NCBI GenBank assembly: GCA_002311655.1
Contig: DBYZ01000007.1
Span: 126,675 to 190,674 of the forward strand
Length of the DNA: 64,000 nt
From: Bacteroidales bacterium UBA1173
Lineage (GTDB): Bacteria > Bacteroidota > Bacteroidia > Bacteroidales > F082
Reading direction: 5' to 3'
Part shown: piece by piece, positions 59,453 through 64,000 of the stretch
Numbering within the stretch: position 1 is the stretch's first letter
How the letters are laid out: each line of letters begins with the position of its first letter
The notes under the pieces: generated by a model
What the model was told of the DNA's origin: nothing
Databases searched by the model: none
Seen by the model: the letters and a program-made list of their open reading frames with translations, nothing else
Program-made: the position numbers and the translations under genes

Positions 59453-60635
59453 GTGGAAAGAATATAAGTTGGGAGAAATAACAACAGAAATTGGTGATGG
59501 AATACATGGAACACCAAATTATTCAGAAACTGGGGAATACTATTTTATCAACGGAAACAATATTGTTAATGGTAAAGTGGTAATCAAAAGCGACACAAAG
59601 AAAGTTGATTCTGAACAATTTCAAAAATATAGAAAACCATTGTCTGATAGAACCATATTGTTATCAATAAACGGAACGATTGGCAGTGTTGGTTATTATA
59701 ACAATGAAAAATGTATATTAGGAAAAAGCGCGTGTTATTTAAACATTAAAGATACTGTAGATAAGCATTTCGTTTATTATGTTTTCCTATCCGATGATTT
59801 CCAAAACCATTTACAAAATATAGCGACAGGTACGACCATACAAAATGTTCCATTGAAGGGTTTGCGTGAGAGTATTATATCTCTCCCCCCACTCGAAACC
59901 CAGCGCCGCATTGCCTCCATTCTTTCTTCACTCGATGACAAAATAGACCTTCTGTATCGCGAGAACGCCACCCTGGAGCAGATGGCGGAAACGATGTTTA
60001 GACAGTGGTTTGTGGTGGAGGCCAAGGAGGAGTGGGAGGAAGGAAAGTTGGGGGATTATGTTGAGTTAGTTAATGGCGTTTCATATAAAGGTGATGAATT
60101 ACAACCGTCTAATGTGGCAATGGTGACGTTAAAGAGTTTTGATAGGAATGGCGGATTTAGAATGGATGGTTACAAAGAATTTACGGGGAAATTTAAAAAA
60201 GAGCAAGTTCTTTATGATGGAGATTTAGTTGTTGCACACACAGACATCACTCAAGAAGCCGATGTGATTGGTAACCCAGTTATCGTGATTGGCAAGAATC
60301 AATATGAAACAATTACCTTTTCGATGGATGTTGTTAAAGTGGTCAGTAAAAGCGAGTTTTTCTCAAATAGTTTTTTGTATTATTTGATGAAGACACAGGC
60401 ATTTAAAGAGCATTGTCTAGGTTATGCAAATGGTTCGACCGTATTGCATTTAAGCAAGAAAGCAATTCCCGAGTTTGAATTTTATGTGCCACCAAAAGAA
60501 ATATTGCATCATTTTCAAGAACAAGCCGAATCAATAAACAAGATGATATTAAATAACAATAATGAAATCCACACCCTAAGCGAAACCCGCGATGGATTGC
60601 TGCCGAAGTTAATGTTAAACGAAATCGCTTTATAA
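59445..60635 (+). CDS. hsdS: Type I restriction-modification specificity subunit HsdS
   Basis: HsdS reads the bipartite DNA target through two target-recognition domains (TRDs). The 396-aa protein has TRD1 (SEWKEYKLGEITTEIGDGIHGTPNY..., 1-145), the central conserved helix (LPPLETQRRIASILSSLDDKIDLLYRENATLEQMAETMFRQWFV, about 148-191), TRD2 (about 200-350) and the distal conserved helix (HHFQEQAESINKMILNNNNEIHTLSETRDGLLPKLM). The TRDs are clearly A/T-rich while the central helix (about 59880-60040) is G/C-rich, a mosaic expected from TRD swapping. The start overlaps the preceding small gene by 8 bp. Confidence 0.95.
   Translation: MSEWKEYKLGEITTEIGDGIHGTPNYSETGEYYFINGNNIVNGKVVIKSDTKKVDSEQFQKYRKPLSDRTILLSINGTIGSVGYYNNEKCILGKSACYLNIKDTVDKHFVYYVFLSDDFQNHLQNIATGTTIQNVPLKGLRESIISLPPLETQRRIASILSSLDDKIDLLYRENATLEQMAETMFRQWFVVEAKEEWEEGKLGDYVELVNGVSYKGDELQPSNVAMVTLKSFDRNGGFRMDGYKEFTGKFKKEQVLYDGDLVVAHTDITQEADVIGNPVIVIGKNQYETITFSMDVVKVVSKSEFFSNSFLYYLMKTQAFKEHCLGYANGSTVLHLSKKAIPEFEFYVPPKEILHHFQEQAESINKMILNNNNEIHTLSETRDGLLPKLMLNEIAL
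59451..59466 (+). repeat. 16-bp direct repeat, copy 2 (start of hsdS)
   Basis: Identical to 59186-59201, 265 bp away. Recombination between the copies would remove the small gene and leave an intact in-frame hsdS. Confidence 0.9.
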
Positions 60636-60638
60636 TCT

Positions 60639-61295
60639 ATGAATAGATTAAAAGAAATAATAGAACAATATTCCAGATGGAAACCTCTTACTGCTTATGT
60701 TTCAAGAATAGAAGCATATAAAGATTCTGATTATACTATATGTATTGAAAATTCAAAATCCTTATTAGAATCTATTGGGAAAGAGATTTGTCAAACAAAA
60801 GGAATTGAACTAGAGGATAATTCATCCATACACGGAATAATGAAACAAGCTTTTAAGGCATTGGGATACTCTTTAAATGATAATAATGCAAAAATATCCA
60901 AAGCCTTGGCTACAATTGCGTTATGTATTGGAGAATTAAGAAACGATTTTGGAGCAACATCTCATGGAAAATCTTTGTATGAACTTGAAAACCAGAAAGA
61001 TTCAATCGATGAAATGACTAAAGAATTCTTGTTGGGAGCGACAGAACTTATTTCTTGTTTGCTAATTAGTTTAGCAGAAAAAGAAGTAGTAGTACCAATA
61101 AAAGAACAAAAGGTTTTATATGATGAATATGAAGATTTTAATCAGTATTGGGATGAAGCATTTGGCGAGTTTAATATGGGTGAATATTCATATACTGCAA
61201 GTGAAGTATTATATAATATGGATTATGAAGCATATAAGGTCGAAGTGGATGCTTATTACAATGAATTAAATGAGGAAAACAATGAAGAAGCTTAA
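60639..61295 (+). CDS. Abi_C-type (abortive infection) HEPN-like protein
   Basis: The 218-aa protein resembles the abortive-infection C-terminal family: an all-helical core with SLLESIGKEIC (about 39-49) and the signature ELRNDFGATSHGKS (about 104-117), an Arg...His pair like the RNase motif of HEPN domains, though one residue longer than the spacing I expect. The tail (about 155-218) is very acidic and Tyr-rich (YDEYEDFNQYWDEAFGEF). It may be an RNA-cutting back-up effector that acts when restriction fails, which is inference. It starts 3 bp after hsdS and overlaps the hsdR start by 14 bp. It is markedly A/T-rich. Confidence 0.75.
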   Translation: MNRLKEIIEQYSRWKPLTAYVSRIEAYKDSDYTICIENSKSLLESIGKEICQTKGIELEDNSSIHGIMKQAFKALGYSLNDNNAKISKALATIALCIGELRNDFGATSHGKSLYELENQKDSIDEMTKEFLLGATELISCLLISLAEKEVVVPIKEQKVLYDEYEDFNQYWDEAFGEFNMGEYSYTASEVLYNMDYEAYKVEVDAYYNELNEENNEEA

Positions 61296-64000
61296 TGAAA
61301 ACACCATTGAAAGTTTTTCTATCGACCTTTTGAAGGCGAAGAAATACGACTATCTTTATGGTCCGGATATTGCGCCGGATGGTGAGAATCCAATGCGATT
61401 AAGTTTTGAGGATGTTGTGTTGTATGAGAAGCTGGAAAAGGCAGTAAAACGACTCAATCCCTCTTTGCCTTGGCTGGTTCAGGAAGCGGCGATAAAAACG
61501 GTGATGCATCTGGACTCGCCGGATATGCTTGTCAACAACGAAACGTTTCATCGGATGCTAACCGAGGGTATCCCGGTGGTAATAACCAAAGACGGCGTGG
61601 AGCGAGGCGAAAGAGTGTGGCTCATCGATTTCAACGACCCGTGGAACAACGAGTTTACGGTTGTCAACCAGTTCACTATTATCGAAAACGGTCATAACCG
61701 TCGCCCAGATGTGGTTTTGTTTGTGAACGGTCTGCCACTGGTCATCTTTGAGCTGAAAAATGCCGCTGACGAGAACGCCACATTGCAAAGTGCCTATCGT
61801 CAGATAGAAACCTATAAGCAACAGATTCCGTCACTGTTTACATACAATGCGCTTGTTGTCATTTCAGATGGTCTGGAGGCGCGGGCAGGTTCGCTTTCGG
61901 CAGGATTCAGCCGTTTCACAGCATGGAAGAGCGAAGATGGCGAGAATATTGCTTCAAATCTGGTAAGCGAACTAGAGGTGTTGGTTAACGGTATGCTCCG
62001 AAAAGACACATTGCTCGATCTTATCCAGTCATTCACGGTGTTTGAGAAACAGAAACAAGAGGATTTGAAGACAGGTCTCACCAGCATTAAAACGGTGAAA
62101 AAGATAGCGGCCTATCATCAGTATTATGCTGTCAACAAAGCTGTTGAGTCGACATTGCGAGCCACTGGTATAAATTGCTGCAGCAGTTTTGCAGAGTCGC
62201 CTGCACATTATGGCTTCAAAACTGTCGAAGAGCAGCAGCAAGGCGATCATCGCGCCGGTGTGGTGTGGCACACACAAGGCAGCGGTAAATCGTTGACGAT
62301 GGTGTTTTACACTGGCAAAATCGTGCAAAAGCTCAACAACCCGACCATTGTTGTCATCACCGACCGCAACGACTTGGATGACCAGCTTTTCGATACCTTT
62401 ACAGGTGCAAAACAGCTGCTAAGGCAGACTCCAGTTCAAGCTGAGAGCCGTGAGCATCTGAAAAAACTTTTGTCGGTGCAGTCGGGCGGTGTTATCTTTA
62501 CCACGATACAGAAATTCCAACCAGAATCTGGTAGCGTTTACGACACTCTTACCACGCGCAGCAACGTTATCGTGATTGCCGATGAGGCGCACCGCACGCA
62601 ATATGGATTCAAAGCTAAGACTGTAGATGTGAAAAACGAAGCCGATGAGGTTATTGGTTCTGAAATAAAATACGGCTTTGCGAAATATTTGCGCGATGCG
62701 TTGCCAAATGCCACTTATCTTGGTTTTACCGGCACTCCTATTGAAAAAGAAGATAAAAATACTCCGGCAGTTTTCGGAAATTATATTGACGTTTACGACA
62801 TCGCACAAGCTGTTGAAGACGGTGCGACGGTCCGCATTTACTACGAAAGCCGTCTTGCTAAGGTGGAACTTAGCGAAGAAGGTCGTCAGCTGGTGGCAGA
62901 CCTTGACAAGGAGCTTGAAACCGACAACATGAACGATGTCCAAAAAGCCAAGGCGAAATGGACACAGCTAGAGGCTTTAATAGGCAGTCCTAACCGATTG
63001 AAAAACATTGCAAAAGATATTGTTACACATTTTGAGGAGCGTCAGAAGGTATTTGAGGGAAAGGCGATGATTGTGGCGATGAGCCGTCGTATTGCTGCCG
63101 AATTGTACGATGAAATTATCAAACTGCGACCAGAATGGCATTCCGATGATTTGGCTAAAGGTGCTGTAAAAGTCGTGATGACCTCTTCGGCATCCGATGG
63201 CGCAAAGATTGCCAAACACCATACCACCAAAGAGCAGCGCAGGGCATTGGCGGAGCGAATGAAAGACCCCGACGATGAGCTGAAACTCGTTATTGTTCGT
63301 GACATGTGGCTGACTGGCTTCGATGTGCCTTGTCTGCACACTTTGTACATCGACAAACCGATGCAAGGACATAACCTGATGCAGGCTATCGCACGCGTAA
63401 ACAGAGTTTATAAAGACAAGCCAGGCGGTTTGGTTGTCGATTATCTTGGCATTGCTTCAGATTTGAAGAAAGCTTTGGCGTTTTATTCCGACTCAGGTGG
63501 CAAAGGCGATCCGACACAGCAGCAAGAGCAGGCAATTGCATTGATGCGGGAAAAACTCGAGGTGGTTGAACAGATGTTTTTCGGTTTCGATTACAAACAA
63601 TATTTTACCGCCGACACTTCCGGCAAGCTTTCTTGGATTTTAAAGGCCGAAAATTTCATTTTAGGATTGGAAGACGGCAAGAAACGTTTCGTCAATGAGG
63701 TGACGGCATTAGGGAAGGCTTTTGCTTTGGCTATACCACAAGATGCCGCTATGGACGTTAAGGATGAAGTGGCGTTTTTCCAAGCCGTGAAAGCCCGTCT
63801 CTGTAAGTTCGACCAGTCGGGAACAGGTCAGACAAACGAAGAAATTGAGACTACAATTCGTCAAGTCATCGACGAGGCTTTGGTTTCGGAAAAGGTCATC
63901 GATATTTTTGATGCCGCAGGAATTAAAAAGCCGGATATTTCAATTCTTTCGGAAGAGTTTTTGATGGAATTGAAAGACATGGAACACAAGAACATCGCTT
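61282..64000 (+). CDS. hsdR: Type I restriction-modification endonuclease/translocase HsdR, 3' end missing
   Basis: The frame is open from ATG 61282 to the right edge (906 codons) without a frameshift. HsdR is the DNA-translocating and cutting subunit. Residues about 1-250 hold the PD-(D/E)xK nuclease, with Asp143 in RRPDVV and Glu157/Lys159 in FELKNA. The superfamily 2 motor follows: Walker A GSGKS (333-337), TDRNDLDDQLF, DEAH (434-437), FTGTPI, and motif VI MQGHNLMQAIARVNRVY. The C-terminal helical region is cut by the window end. All catalytic residues are present, so the enzyme should be functional. Composition resembles hsdM rather than the inserted genes between them. Confidence 0.95.
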   Translation, partial: MKKLNENTIESFSIDLLKAKKYDYLYGPDIAPDGENPMRLSFEDVVLYEKLEKAVKRLNPSLPWLVQEAAIKTVMHLDSPDMLVNNETFHRMLTEGIPVVITKDGVERGERVWLIDFNDPWNNEFTVVNQFTIIENGHNRRPDVVLFVNGLPLVIFELKNAADENATLQSAYRQIETYKQQIPSLFTYNALVVISDGLEARAGSLSAGFSRFTAWKSEDGENIASNLVSELEVLVNGMLRKDTLLDLIQSFTVFEKQKQEDLKTGLTSIKTVKKIAAYHQYYAVNKAVESTLRATGINCCSSFAESPAHYGFKTVEEQQQGDHRAGVVWHTQGSGKSLTMVFYTGKIVQKLNNPTIVVITDRNDLDDQLFDTFTGAKQLLRQTPVQAESREHLKKLLSVQSGGVIFTTIQKFQPESGSVYDTLTTRSNVIVIADEAHRTQYGFKAKTVDVKNEADEVIGSEIKYGFAKYLRDALPNATYLGFTGTPIEKEDKNTPAVFGNYIDVYDIAQAVEDGATVRIYYESRLAKVELSEEGRQLVADLDKELETDNMNDVQKAKAKWTQLEALIGSPNRLKNIAKDIVTHFEERQKVFEGKAMIVAMSRRIAAELYDEIIKLRPEWHSDDLAKGAVKVVMTSSASDGAKIAKHHTTKEQRRALAERMKDPDDELKLVIVRDMWLTGFDVPCLHTLYIDKPMQGHNLMQAIARVNRVYKDKPGGLVVDYLGIASDLKKALAFYSDSGGKGDPTQQQEQAIALMREKLEVVEQMFFGFDYKQYFTADTSGKLSWILKAENFILGLEDGKKRFVNEVTALGKAFALAIPQDAAMDVKDEVAFFQAVKARLCKFDQSGTGQTNEEIETTIRQVIDEALVSEKVIDIFDAAGIKKPDISILSEEFLMELKDMEHKNIA

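Noticed and set aside
1..64000. CRISPR array, rRNA, tRNA or prophage
   Set aside because: No regularly spaced 25-40 bp repeats, no conserved RNA gene text in the short spacers, and no phage structural, integrase or transposase genes were seen.

Overview
The window comes from a member of the Bacteroidetes, most likely an uncultured anaerobic Bacteroidales. The evidence is: promoters of the TAnnTTTG (-7) type; several secreted proteins with type IX secretion (T9SS) C-terminal sorting domains (endings such as SVKRITVVK); a GldF-GldG fusion; MreBCD downstream of PurH; and an anaerobe's oxygen-defence set (rubredoxin, flavin reductase-rubredoxin fusion, flavodiiron protein, superoxide dismutase). 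Coding density is high, no gene-free stretch exceeds 300 bp, and I saw no rRNA, tRNA, CRISPR array, transposase or phage gene.

Layout. 1-5070: the 3' part of a secreted lamin-tail-domain protein, a LysE-family exporter and recJ. 5178-10014: a compact operon purH-mreB-mreC-mreD-TlpA-like lipoprotein. 10155-16101: a MacAB/TolC-type export operon (ATPase, two permeases, adaptor, outer membrane factor). 16329-19950: an outer-membrane barrel protein, meaB and glutamine synthetase. 20105-34525: two giant tandem T9SS surface proteins (2088 and 2680 aa) built from adhesin modules. 34812-36278: a solitary ssb and a 2-hydroxyacid dehydrogenase. 36328-42154 (minus strand): pseudouridine synthase, secreted EEP-family nuclease, atoE and dnaG, closely packed. 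42294-43925: a secreted S8 protease. 43993-47573: DHOD-like protein, rubredoxin, flavin reductase-rubredoxin, flavodiiron protein and Fe-type SOD, an oxygen-detoxification cluster. 47628-51842 (minus): apt, gldFG fusion and a DUF4340 protein. 51935-55721: a three-gene operon of barrel protein, metallophosphoesterase lipoprotein and an unrecognised 729-aa EF-hand membrane protein. 55846-64000: a type I restriction-modification island (hsdM, Schlafen/AlbA_2 protein, small membrane coiled-coil protein, hsdS, Abi_C protein, hsdR running off the window).

Two families of dispersed short repeats run through the intergenic DNA. One is REP/BIME-like (core GTCATTCCGAGCGAAGCGAG); one of its copies has become part of a coding region and encodes half of a lipoprotein signal peptide at 52645. 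The other is built from 7-bp units (AGTTTGA and variants) and sits at stop codons, where it makes perfect inverted repeats that look like terminators. The least explained parts are the EF-hand/metallophosphoesterase operon, the extra genes inside the restriction-modification locus with a 16-bp in-frame repeat at two start codons, and the palindromes around the ssb and dehydrogenase promoters.
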